Source: Bdellovibrio bacteriovorus (lineage in GTDB: Bacteria; Bdellovibrionota; Bdellovibrionia; Bdellovibrionales; Bdellovibrionaceae). Taken from it: 64,000 nucleotides of DNA. Under the pieces are notes generated by a model. It saw only the letters and a program-made list of their open reading frames with translations, did no database searches and was not told the DNA's origin. The stretch lies in contig NZ_LUKE01000001.1 of assembly GCF_001592735.1 (NCBI RefSeq), positions 248,001 through 312,000 on the forward strand, written 5' to 3'. Of this stretch, positions 33,874-41,978 are shown piece by piece. The position numbers and the translations under genes were made by a program. Every line of letters begins with the position of its first letter. Position 1 is the stretch's first letter.

Positions 33874-34537
33874 TCATCGGTTTTCCTAAGTGACGCGACC
33901 ACTGCGGTTTGATTTTTTCTAAATCCGCGTCACCCAATATATCTTCAGCGCGAATCAAACTCAGCCCCGCATTGCCGGCGCCCAGAACAAAATCTTCTTC
34001 TCGATGCGGATGACTGGTCAGATGAACTTCGGTGTCTTCATTCACTTTGAAATGGGCCATCACCCCTTGTTCCGTGCGCGAAGGATGAATTTCGGAAAGA
34101 TACAGATCCCCTTTTGTTTTTAGAGCTCGGGCGGCTTTTTCAAAAAAAAGATGTAAATCGCTTACGTGTTCTAGAACCAGGCTTTCCAAAACCACATCGT
34201 AATTTGTTCCCAGCGAAGTCTCTTTTATAAAATCGGCCTCTTTAAAAGTGACTAAAGGACTCTCGATTTTCTTTTTCGCCACGGCGAGCATTCCCGAAGA
34301 TAGATCTAATGCCGTAACTTGATTACCGTTAGCAACAAGTTTTTGCGTGTGCCGACCCGTTCCGCAGCCAATTTCTAAAATCTTTTTCCCGGTGTGATGT
34401 CGCCAAAATGCCGGAAAGTTTTTTTCATCCATAGCCACTGTAGGATTAGGATATTGATCGTAAAATGCGGACCATTGGTCATACCCGTCTTTGTTGCTGG
34501 TTTTGTTAGAGCTGGTTTTGTTCTTTGTGAAAGACAT
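33845..34537 (-). CDS. Class I SAM-dependent methyltransferase
   Basis: 230 residues. ILEIGCGTGRHTQKL is the SAM-binding motif I, ALDLSSGML holds the ribose-binding Asp, and YDVVLESLVLEHVSDL is motif II/III. It resembles UbiE/BioC-like small-molecule methyltransferases. The N-terminal Lys/Thr/Ser/Asn-rich tail is unstructured. The acceptor is unknown. Confidence 0.8.
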   Translation of the reverse strand: MSFTKNKTSSNKTSNKDGYDQWSAFYDQYPNPTVAMDEKNFPAFWRHHTGKKILEIGCGTGRHTQKLVANGNQVTALDLSSGMLAVAKKKIESPLVTFKEADFIKETSLGTNYDVVLESLVLEHVSDLHLFFEKAARALKTKGDLYLSEIHPSRTEQGVMAHFKVNEDTEVHLTSHPHREEDFVLGAGNAGLSLIRAEDILGDADLEKIKPQWSRHLGKPMIRIWHFSKD

Positions 34538-34681
34538 AGATACTCCTTATTGAGGTCTGCCTGACCACGTGAGGAGCATGAATTTTTTGAACTCAAGGGA
34601 TGAGTTCGCAGCGCCACTGCACCGTCAAAGTACCAAAGCTCTGTTCAGGTTTCAACGCTTTTTCTCGACGTAAGTCCCCAG

Positions 34682-34708
34682 CATAATGCCCAGAATATAG
34701 GCATTATG
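34682..34708. repeat. Inverted repeat upstream of the lipoprotein at 34799
   Basis: CATAATGCC / GGCATTATG, 9-bp perfect arms with a 9-nt loop, in a 261-nt gap. There is no T run, so it is more likely an operator or RNA hairpin than a terminator. The rest of the gap shows nothing clear. Confidence 0.4.
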
Positions 34709-34798
34709 GATGAAGATCCTGCAAACAATTTCAACGTTCCACCTAAGATTAAATTCCTCGCGGCGAGCGGCCGAAAGGTCCTATGACGGAGGTCTTAT

Positions 34799-36061
34799 AT
34801 GATCGGAACCACTCCAGCCAGAAAACTTGTGGTACTTAGTTGTTTGTTAACTTTGATGGCTTGCGCTCCCGGTGCAAATCTTCCCAGCATCGATGAATCA
34901 GGCTCAGAGACAGCCACCGAAGTTCGTGAGCCCGCAGGTAATGAAGATTCCAGTTTTGGCTCTGAAAGTCCTTCTCTATTAGAAACCAGTAAAAAGCTTT
35001 TACTCAACCAAGCCATGACCTTACGTTATGAAAAATCCGGCGTGCTTGAATCTAAGGTCGAGCTTCCGGAAGGCACGCAAATCGAAATCCCACAAAACTT
35101 TGAAGTGAAGTATTTGGACTATCGCACTTCTTCAGGGGCGATCGAAAGATCCAGCACAGGTTTCGTCTATCCAATAAAAGTCCTTAGTGTGCAGTCTAAA
35201 TACCAATCCAGCTTTCCCGCATCTAAGATCGCTTCTATCAATGCGACGGCAGGGGGTTTATATATTTCTGCTTCCATCGTCGGCAACATCGAAGGTACGA
35301 CGGGAAATTTTGCCGTCATCGCTGCCGCTGCGCCAGGCGCCGGTTTTGCGACTTATTACCAAACAACCGGCAAACCAAAAGTGGGCTTCACCACTTCTGC
35401 GAAAAAACGTTTCGGTGATAAGCTCAATAAAGGTACGGATCCGGCAAGTCTTTCTTCGGCTCAACGTCAAAAGTATCAGTCTATTTATAATGAATTAGTG
35501 AAAGCCGTAAATCGTAAAGTCGCTACCCCCAAATCTTACTTGATGATGGATAAAGCCAAGGCGACCCAAGCCTCAATCAACTTTGAAAAGACCGGCACTA
35601 TCTTAACCGGCGGCGCTTGGACGATTGCGACCGAAGCCACGGCCGTCCGTCACGGTTTCCCGAATGTTCCCTGTGCAGAATTTCAATCCGAACTTTTACG
35701 TCAAGCCTACCAACGTGCGGGTTATCGTGTGACCGATGACTTTAGCAAGGCTAAAGGAAACCAACTGATCTGGTCCAACACCGCCGCGGTTGTTAATTTC
35801 TCAATGGCTCTTTATAAAGCGGGCTGGACCGCTTGGGATCCTCAAAGTTATCGCCCGATTGTGGGTTCTTTCTTGATGCATGGTTCTGGTTTGAGCCCCG
35901 GTCATACTTATATCTCTGCCGGAGATGACGGCATGGTGATCGTAGATAACGGCGCTCCGCAAGGCCGCGACCTTCGTAAATCGACAGCAAAATCGATCAG
36001 CATCCAGTTTCAAACCGGCGTTTTCTTTTTACCTCCCGGGGTGATTCCTCCGAAATGGTAA
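34799..36061 (+). CDS. Lipoprotein with NlpC/P60-like C-terminal domain
   Basis: 420 residues. The export signal ends TLMAC with Cys22 at a standard lipobox. Residues 75-170 form a beta-rich domain (SH3-like wall-binding would fit), then a basic spacer. The C-terminal 150 residues have VPCAEFQSELLRQAYQRAGY with a Cys on a helix and GLSPGHTYISAGDDGMVIVDNG with a His before a strand, the order of NlpC/P60 and CHAP amidases. It would be an outer-membrane-anchored peptidoglycan hydrolase. GGAGG precedes the start. Confidence 0.7.
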   Translation: MIGTTPARKLVVLSCLLTLMACAPGANLPSIDESGSETATEVREPAGNEDSSFGSESPSLLETSKKLLLNQAMTLRYEKSGVLESKVELPEGTQIEIPQNFEVKYLDYRTSSGAIERSSTGFVYPIKVLSVQSKYQSSFPASKIASINATAGGLYISASIVGNIEGTTGNFAVIAAAAPGAGFATYYQTTGKPKVGFTTSAKKRFGDKLNKGTDPASLSSAQRQKYQSIYNELVKAVNRKVATPKSYLMMDKAKATQASINFEKTGTILTGGAWTIATEATAVRHGFPNVPCAEFQSELLRQAYQRAGYRVTDDFSKAKGNQLIWSNTAAVVNFSMALYKAGWTAWDPQSYRPIVGSFLMHGSGLSPGHTYISAGDDGMVIVDNGAPQGRDLRKSTAKSISIQFQTGVFFLPPGVIPPKW

Positions 36062-36067
36062 GATCAA

Positions 36068-37711
36068 TTAGTTATATGTTTTCCAGGTTATGAAACAGGT
36101 GCCGTTATAATTGATACGATAAATTTCGTAAATCACTTTACTTGCGGCAGTCACGGCCGCATTTGCCGGACTGTAAACACTTGTAGAACAACTGCCCGAA
36201 AACGTGTATGTGTAAGCCGAAGCATTTAAGATGATTAACCTCTTCTTCATCCCGGCGTTAACTCCGTTCAGACTGATTGACGCCGAAGAGGCCGTCGGAA
36301 AGATCACGGTGTCTGCGGTCGAAAAATCGGCCGTACTGCCACTGCCCGTCGTTTCCGAGATCTGAGATCCACCGATATCGGTGTACATGGAGCCATCACA
36401 CACTTGCATCTTGCCGGTAAAAAATCGCAGCACACCGATTCGCCCCGAATTACATCCCACACCATCATCGCCAAAACGAAGGGTCCCGTTCACTGACAAG
36501 GTTGCACTTGGCGTATTTGTTCCGATACCGACATTTCCACCGGCATCAAAGATCGCCGAATTCTGAAATCCAGCGCCATCAAATCGGGGCACCGAGTTCG
36601 CTGCCAGACCGGAAAATAATGGTGCCCAGGCTCCATCACCGCGAAGGAAGGTGGAGGTATTCGCTGATCCAATCCCTAAGCGAACGGGAGGAATCACGCC
36701 GGATGCGATCGCGGAGGCGTCTAAAGCTCCGATAATCTGACACTCAAACGTATCGGTCAGCGAAGACCACTTCACCGTTTGATTGGCCATGCATGCACCG
36801 GTATTAAAGGCACTGCCGCCCACACTATTTCGGATATCATTAAAACGGATGCCTTGGGCGACCCAGGCTGTACCGTTGGATCTTAAAACTTCACCTGCCG
36901 CCCCCGGCATGGGCATTAAACCATTAATCGCATTAGCGGAAATCGATACGACTCGCCCCTTTGGATCGACGGTAAGCACCGGAACCATATTCGACGCACC
37001 ATAAGTACCCGCCGTCACGCCACTGTTTGCTAACATAGGATTCGGATAAGTTCCGACTAAATCCCCTCCCGCGGCACCCACCGGTCCACTTCCGCCCGCA
37101 GGCGCATACAAAGATGAGGTACCGGCGATAAGATTTGTTAACTCTGTGACTTGCGCGGGATTAAATGCAGGAACGCCGACAGGATTGTTCGAACCGTCCA
37201 CGGCACGGAGAAGACTTTGGGCTTCAAAGGCACCGACCGTACGTGCCGTATCTGCCATTGGAACGGGATTGATCGTCAATGTGCCCACCACATCCGCCGC
37301 ACCACCACCAACATAGATGGTCACCCGCATGCGGCGCACGTCATTAATTCCCGGCGCGTAAGTTGAACCCGTCGCGCAAGAAAGACCATTCATGGTACCG
37401 TGATTTTGGAAAACACGAAGGAGCGTGGGATAGCTTCCCATCACCGTGCCGGTTCCGACGTTTAAAGAAAAATACCCCTCTGAAGCCGACATATCCAAAG
37501 TATGTGATTCACGGAATAACACACAGGCTTCAGACCCTGGACTTAAAATCTCTAAAACAAATTGAACCGACGAGTTCGTCACCACATTGCCGGAAGGGTC
37601 CACCAAAGAACCTTCATAGGTAAATCCTGCATGGGCTTGAAAACCAAAGACACTTAAACAGATGCTCAAGGACATTCCTGCCAACAGGGACTTGAAAAGA
37701 TTTTTTCTCAT
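36068..37711 (-). CDS. Fibre-like surface protein (Bdellovibrio mosaic adhesin type)
   Basis: 547 residues with a signal peptide ending AHA-GF. An N-terminal beta domain (FTYEGSLVDPSG) is followed by Gly/Ala/Ser-rich repeats such as GGDLVGTYPNPML, VPVLTVDPKGRVVSI and GEVLRSNGTAWVAQ, then VGIGTNTPSATLSVNG, as in phage tail-fibre tips, and a C-terminal beta domain. These pieces are typical of the chimeric trimeric fibres that Bdellovibrio displays for prey recognition (mosaic adhesive trimer proteins). The family call is by pattern. Its start overlaps the lipoprotein gene upstream (ATGA at 37708-37711), so they are co-translated. Confidence 0.75.
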   Translation of the reverse strand: MRKNLFKSLLAGMSLSICLSVFGFQAHAGFTYEGSLVDPSGNVVTNSSVQFVLEILSPGSEACVLFRESHTLDMSASEGYFSLNVGTGTVMGSYPTLLRVFQNHGTMNGLSCATGSTYAPGINDVRRMRVTIYVGGGAADVVGTLTINPVPMADTARTVGAFEAQSLLRAVDGSNNPVGVPAFNPAQVTELTNLIAGTSSLYAPAGGSGPVGAAGGDLVGTYPNPMLANSGVTAGTYGASNMVPVLTVDPKGRVVSISANAINGLMPMPGAAGEVLRSNGTAWVAQGIRFNDIRNSVGGSAFNTGACMANQTVKWSSLTDTFECQIIGALDASAIASGVIPPVRLGIGSANTSTFLRGDGAWAPLFSGLAANSVPRFDGAGFQNSAIFDAGGNVGIGTNTPSATLSVNGTLRFGDDGVGCNSGRIGVLRFFTGKMQVCDGSMYTDIGGSQISETTGSGSTADFSTADTVIFPTASSASISLNGVNAGMKKRLIILNASAYTYTFSGSCSTSVYSPANAAVTAASKVIYEIYRINYNGTCFITWKTYN

Positions 37712-38409
37712 TGGCTGACCTTCCAGTTTTTAATCTTGTAGTTGGTTCCTAAAGTCTTTTCGTCATTGAAAGGACCGACTTTGGAATACACTTTATAATT
37801 CATCGGAGAAACCATCACGCTGGCCCCACTGACAACACGCCCGGCACGTTTAGGAGCGGTCTTGGTAGTTGCTAGGCAGCTTGCAGGCCAGGATTTTTGA
37901 ACCGCGATGTTTTGCGACTGACTGGGGACTGTGAATGGAATTTCAACAATAACGTTTGGCTTTACATCGACGTTCTCAGCTTTGCCTAAATAATAAATTC
38001 GCTCGATAGGCCAACTCCATCCGGTTTTTGCCACCTTTGGGCAAGGCTCCGTGCTTTGCCTTAAAAAGGCATACAATTCAAAATTGCGCTCCATCCCGAT
38101 TTCAACGTCCACCGACAATTCACCACCGGGGCCGATAGCGCCCGCGATAGTGCCACGTTCAACATCACACGTGGTGGCGGGAACACTCGCGATCCCAGGC
38201 CCATTGACGTTGACCGCAAAACACAGTTTTTGTAAATCGATTGATGACATTGTTGAAACATCCGACTGAGACATCTTTTGCATTTGCTCTACGGTCGGCA
38301 TCTGAATGAGGACGCTCGAGTGACCGCTTGATGATACGCGATCACACGCTGACAGGAACATTCCAAAAGAAAAGACCGCAAAAAGTCCGATGAAATAGTT
38401 ATTTTTCAC
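37708..38409 (-). CDS. Hypothetical lipoprotein coupled to the fibre-like protein
   Basis: 233 residues. The signal ends MFLSAC with Cys22 at a standard lipobox. The mature protein is beta-rich with two Cys pairs and a conserved-looking MERNFELYAFLRQSTEPCPK stretch; no known family is recognised. Its stop overlaps the fibre gene start by 4 nt. The pairing suggests it anchors or exports the fibre; that is inferred from context only. Confidence 0.7.
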   Translation of the reverse strand: MKNNYFIGLFAVFSFGMFLSACDRVSSSGHSSVLIQMPTVEQMQKMSQSDVSTMSSIDLQKLCFAVNVNGPGIASVPATTCDVERGTIAGAIGPGGELSVDVEIGMERNFELYAFLRQSTEPCPKVAKTGWSWPIERIYYLGKAENVDVKPNVIVEIPFTVPSQSQNIAVQKSWPASCLATTKTAPKRAGRVVSGASVMVSPMNYKVYSKVGPFNDEKTLGTNYKIKNWKVSQ

Positions 38410-38499
38410 ACCTAATTATTCGGCGTAAAGTGAACAAAGCTTAAACAGTTTCTCCACACTTTGGATTACAAATGCGCCTCGACCTGAGACGCCGTGATC

Positions 38500-39963
38500 T
38501 TATGGGGTGGACGCGGGCAAGCGAATGTCGCCGCGAGTTTCTCCCAAGAGTTGGGGACGACTTAAAAGCGTTTCATACACCCGGAAATTGCGTCGAACCA
38601 AACGAACATACTCACGAGTTTCACTGTAAGGAATCATCTCTACAAAGAGCTCGATATTGTCTGTTGGATATCTTTTTTGCCACTTACGCACAATCCCCGG
38701 TCCGGCATTATACGCAGCTAGTGCCAATTCCACCGACCCAAACTCTTCGATCAGCTGCCCAAGGAACTGCGAACCCGCTTGAATATTCTGATCGGGCTTT
38801 AACAACAAAGAAGGACGAGGCACACCGAAACGACGCGCCGTCGGATAAATCAATTGCATCAGTCCACTGGCTTTTGCACGGCTTCGAGCTTGAGGATTAA
38901 AGGCACTTTCTTGACGTATTAAAGCTTTTACTAAAATAGGATCCATGTCGTGACTGTTTTCCACGATTTCGTTCCAATAACGAGTCGGGAATAAAAGGGT
39001 CGTCACGTCCGGAGAAACCATTTCTGGATGATCGGCGATGTAGCGATGTAAGGTTTGGAAAACCGCTAGGTCCGCCCCCGCGTATGTCATCATAACCAAA
39101 ACGGACGCTTGAAAAGAGTGAGGCAAAGAGCGTAAAGTTTCGTAATTCAATTTGCTCGCAATATATTGAACTGTGCTCTTTTTACCTTTTAGATTTAAAT
39201 CAACAAACGTGGCCAACAAACGATCCCAGTCTTCAGAACCACTTTGAGTTGTTAAATACCATGCCGCCGGAGTGCGATTTTCTTTAGGCGCATCTTTTAA
39301 AAGAATGCCGTAACCACTCCACGGATTGCGTTGACTGACTTCGGAAGCGCCCACGCAGAAACTCTTCACGTAAGCCAAACGGTCACTTGTCCCCCGCTCT
39401 GCCGGAGGGAAGTCTTTTAAGTAACCCATGGCACGCGCACAATCATTTTTTTGGATAGAAAAAATCGCCAAGCGGAAATAACTTTCGGCTTTAGCCGCGT
39501 AATCACAAGAGATGACTTTTTCATGCAGTTGTTGAGACAATGTCGTCGCTGTTTCGGCCGGAAAATCAATTTCTAGAGTAAAGCCCAAAGCTTGCGCTTC
39601 TGGCGCATGTTCACAAGTAAACGTGCTTAGAACTTTTTCGCTTTGGTGCGCGCGACGTTCCGCAGTCCACACGCGGTACTTACGGATAAATCCTTGAGTT
39701 AGAGATTTTTCTTTTGGCAGTGCCGGCGCCTTAGACGCACGCAAAGAATCTGGCAAATGAGACGCAGGATCTGCAGAGTTTGACACGTCATAAAGTTCAA
39801 CGCCCGAAACATGTTCTTTCAAGTAGGCCGTCGTTTCTTCGGGAGTCTGATGCAATGCTTTTTCCAAGGTCATCGCCCCTGCCGGAGCTTTTACCGGATA
39901 GGAAACGGGTTTTGAAGCGCAGGAAGCTAACACCAATAATGAAAGAATAAGCGTTTTTTGCAT
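38500..39963 (-). CDS. Lytic transglycosylase lipoprotein (Slt-type)
   Basis: 487 residues. The signal ends LVLASC, a standard lipobox at Cys15. A helical superhelix-like region (about 60-330) precedes an SLT domain: LIRQESAFNPQARSRAKASG with catalytic Glu352, GLMQLIYPTARRFG, and LALAAYNAGPGIVRKWQ. This matches Slt70-like enzymes that cut the MurNAc-GlcNAc bond and leave 1,6-anhydro ends. Slt70 itself is soluble; a lipid anchor is a variation. In a predator it could act on its own or prey wall. Confidence 0.88.
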   Translation of the reverse strand: MQKTLILSLLVLASCASKPVSYPVKAPAGAMTLEKALHQTPEETTAYLKEHVSGVELYDVSNSADPASHLPDSLRASKAPALPKEKSLTQGFIRKYRVWTAERRAHQSEKVLSTFTCEHAPEAQALGFTLEIDFPAETATTLSQQLHEKVISCDYAAKAESYFRLAIFSIQKNDCARAMGYLKDFPPAERGTSDRLAYVKSFCVGASEVSQRNPWSGYGILLKDAPKENRTPAAWYLTTQSGSEDWDRLLATFVDLNLKGKKSTVQYIASKLNYETLRSLPHSFQASVLVMMTYAGADLAVFQTLHRYIADHPEMVSPDVTTLLFPTRYWNEIVENSHDMDPILVKALIRQESAFNPQARSRAKASGLMQLIYPTARRFGVPRPSLLLKPDQNIQAGSQFLGQLIEEFGSVELALAAYNAGPGIVRKWQKRYPTDNIELFVEMIPYSETREYVRLVRRNFRVYETLLSRPQLLGETRGDIRLPASTP

Positions 39964-40123
39964 GAGTTCTTATCGGGCATTCTAAACTTTTTTAGCGGCC
40001 AGTTTCTTGGTTTCTTAACACGTTCCTAACATTACAAACCCGACCCTGACCTATCGACATGGCGCTCGTCCAAAGTCATAAAAATTCTTTGCCCGAGGCG
40101 CTGGAACCTGATCTGATATCTGC

Positions 40124-41089
40124 ATGCAGAATTTCTTATTCCAACGTCTTGGTTTATGCATATGTTTTTTGGGTATTTTCTCAGGCGGGGCCTTTAGCCC
40201 AACTTCGGCCCTGGCCTCGGGCGGTTTAAGAAAAGTCCAGGTTCCAGAAAAGCTGATGAAGAAACTAAAAACTTTTGAGCCGTCTTCAGCCCTTTATCTG
40301 GGCGACTTAAATCGTTACGTTCTTTCATCTGATGACACAGACAAAAATGAAACGCCCTATCTTTTCTTGATGGATGACCGTGGTCAAGTGGATGAAACTC
40401 CCCTGCGTGTTCAAAACTTATCGCAAATGACAGACATTGAGTCCATGACTCAAGACGGTCAAGGAAACATGTATTTATTGTCGTCATTAAGCATTAATAA
40501 AAATGGCGCTAATAAGTTTTCACGCAATCTATTTTCCAAGGTATCTCGCCAAGGAAAAGATCTGGTGCTTCTAGAAAAAGTGGAACTGAGATCTCTACTG
40601 CTCCACGCGATCAAAAATTCTGATATTCCGGATATTCAAGCCATTCAAAACCAAGTGGATCAATCTTTAGATATCGAGTCTCATTTTATTTTTGATGGAC
40701 AACTTTACCTGGGACTAAAAAATCCTCAGCCTCGTCCTAATGAAGCTTTGATTTTAAACCTGGGCCGCATCGAAGTGCTTTTGAAAGAACAACGTATTGA
40801 AGAGCTCTCCGTTTGGAAAACAGTGAATTTTGGCGGAGCTGGCACGGAGTGCCTGCTTTCTGATCTGCAGATGAGTGGTGATGAAATTTACTTAAGCACG
40901 ACTTCCGATCGCGGCGAACCTGGTTATCTTTGGCATCTGCAAATTTCAACAGACACGCTTTCGCGCGTCGATACCTTTGATGACGTAAAGCCCGAAGGTC
41001 TTGCTTTACGTGCGAAAGACAACAAATTGATGATCGTCTTCGATCAAGGCCTGGAACCTGCTTTATTCCACATGCGTCCTCGGTTATGA
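40124..41089 (+). CDS. Exported beta-propeller-like protein, paralogue of the HlyD-fusion domain
   Basis: 321 residues with a signal peptide ending ALA-SG (about residue 32). The whole mature protein aligns by eye with residues 305-587 of the product of 1882-3645: LSSDDTD against VSDDTD, DIESMTQDGQG against DLESISQQDG, MYLLSSLSINKNG against IYLLTSQGLNKKG, DIESHFIFDGQLYLGLK against EIESHFVMGKDLILGLK, and VKPEGLA in both. The fold resembles phytase-like/DUF3616 propellers with acidic loops that may bind metal or phosphate. It is 7 nt before the MipA/OmpV gene, so the two form an operon. Confidence 0.75.
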   Translation: MQNFLFQRLGLCICFLGIFSGGAFSPTSALASGGLRKVQVPEKLMKKLKTFEPSSALYLGDLNRYVLSSDDTDKNETPYLFLMDDRGQVDETPLRVQNLSQMTDIESMTQDGQGNMYLLSSLSINKNGANKFSRNLFSKVSRQGKDLVLLEKVELRSLLLHAIKNSDIPDIQAIQNQVDQSLDIESHFIFDGQLYLGLKNPQPRPNEALILNLGRIEVLLKEQRIEELSVWKTVNFGGAGTECLLSDLQMSGDEIYLSTTSDRGEPGYLWHLQISTDTLSRVDTFDDVKPEGLALRAKDNKLMIVFDQGLEPALFHMRPRL

Positions 41090-41096
41090 TGGGTGA

Positions 41097-41978
41097 ATGC
41101 ATTTTATCCGAGCTCTGATTGCTAGCTTCATTTTTGCTTTGATTACTTTCCCCGATGCTTATGCCCAAGAAGACTCTTCTGAGGCCTATTGGGATTATGG
41201 TTTTGGGGTGGGTGCAGTTCACTACGAACACTACCCCGCTTCCGATCAGTTTTCCGATCTTGTTCTTCCGGCTCCGACATTTCAATACCGCGGAAAAATC
41301 CTGCGCGCGGATGATCGCGAAGGGGCGCATCTTTATCTTTTGAAAGCTAAAGATCTGACCTTGGAGATGTCGGGCGTGGGATATCCCGCTTTAGATTCCG
41401 CAAATAATGAAGCCCGCCGAGGAATGGATAACCTGCCATGGATGTTAGCACTAGGACCTCAGCTGGTCTCTAGACACATTCCTTATATAGAACTGAGCCT
41501 TGGAGCTTATCAAGCCATCACAACCGATTTTGATATGACTCGTTTTAATGGTGGCATTTTTGAAGTCCAAGCCCAATACACTCACGACTATGAGTGGATG
41601 GAAAGCCAGGGCAAACTTTCAGCCTCTGTGAAGTGGGGCACCGCCGAGCTGCAAGAGCTTTATTATGGAGTTCCCGCAGATAAGGCAACGGCCGAGCGAG
41701 CGGCCTATATTACTAAAGACGGACTATTAAGCCAGGATCTGACCTATTCCCATAACTTTAAAAGCGGTCGACTTTCTTGGGTGGTCGGAGCTTCTGTGGG
41801 ATTTTACGGTCAAGCGGCGAACAGTGACAGCCCTTTGCATAAGTCCGATATGAATGTGACGGGCTTTGCCGGAATGAACTATGTCTTAGGGGAATCTAAA
41901 AAACCCGCGGTGCCTCAAGAAGACACCTCAGGCTTAATTAACAGAATCAAACAGCGCCGCGACTTACGCGAGTACTAG
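41097..41978 (+). CDS. MipA/OmpV family outer-membrane protein
   Basis: 293 residues with a signal peptide ending AYA-QE (residue 23). YWDYGFGVGAVHYEHYPASDQ, LPAPTFQYRGKILRADDR and GVGYPALDSANNEARRGM followed by PWMLALGPQL are the family's barrel strands. MipA scaffolds the transglycosylase MltA with PBP1B in E. coli; other members are plain porin-like. It follows the propeller gene by 7 nt. The 3' end overlaps metG by 4 nt. Confidence 0.82.
   Translation: MHFIRALIASFIFALITFPDAYAQEDSSEAYWDYGFGVGAVHYEHYPASDQFSDLVLPAPTFQYRGKILRADDREGAHLYLLKAKDLTLEMSGVGYPALDSANNEARRGMDNLPWMLALGPQLVSRHIPYIELSLGAYQAITTDFDMTRFNGGIFEVQAQYTHDYEWMESQGKLSASVKWGTAELQELYYGVPADKATAERAAYITKDGLLSQDLTYSHNFKSGRLSWVVGASVGFYGQAANSDSPLHKSDMNVTGFAGMNYVLGESKKPAVPQEDTSGLINRIKQRRDLREY

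Noticed and set aside
38472-38900. 142-codon plus-strand frame opposite the lytic transglycosylase SLT domain
   Set aside because: The SLT motifs are on the minus strand with the catalytic Glu in place; the plus frame is a shadow.
40737-41330. 197-codon minus-strand frame across the propeller and MipA genes
   Set aside because: It crosses two well-supported plus-strand genes and their junction and has no export signal or family match.
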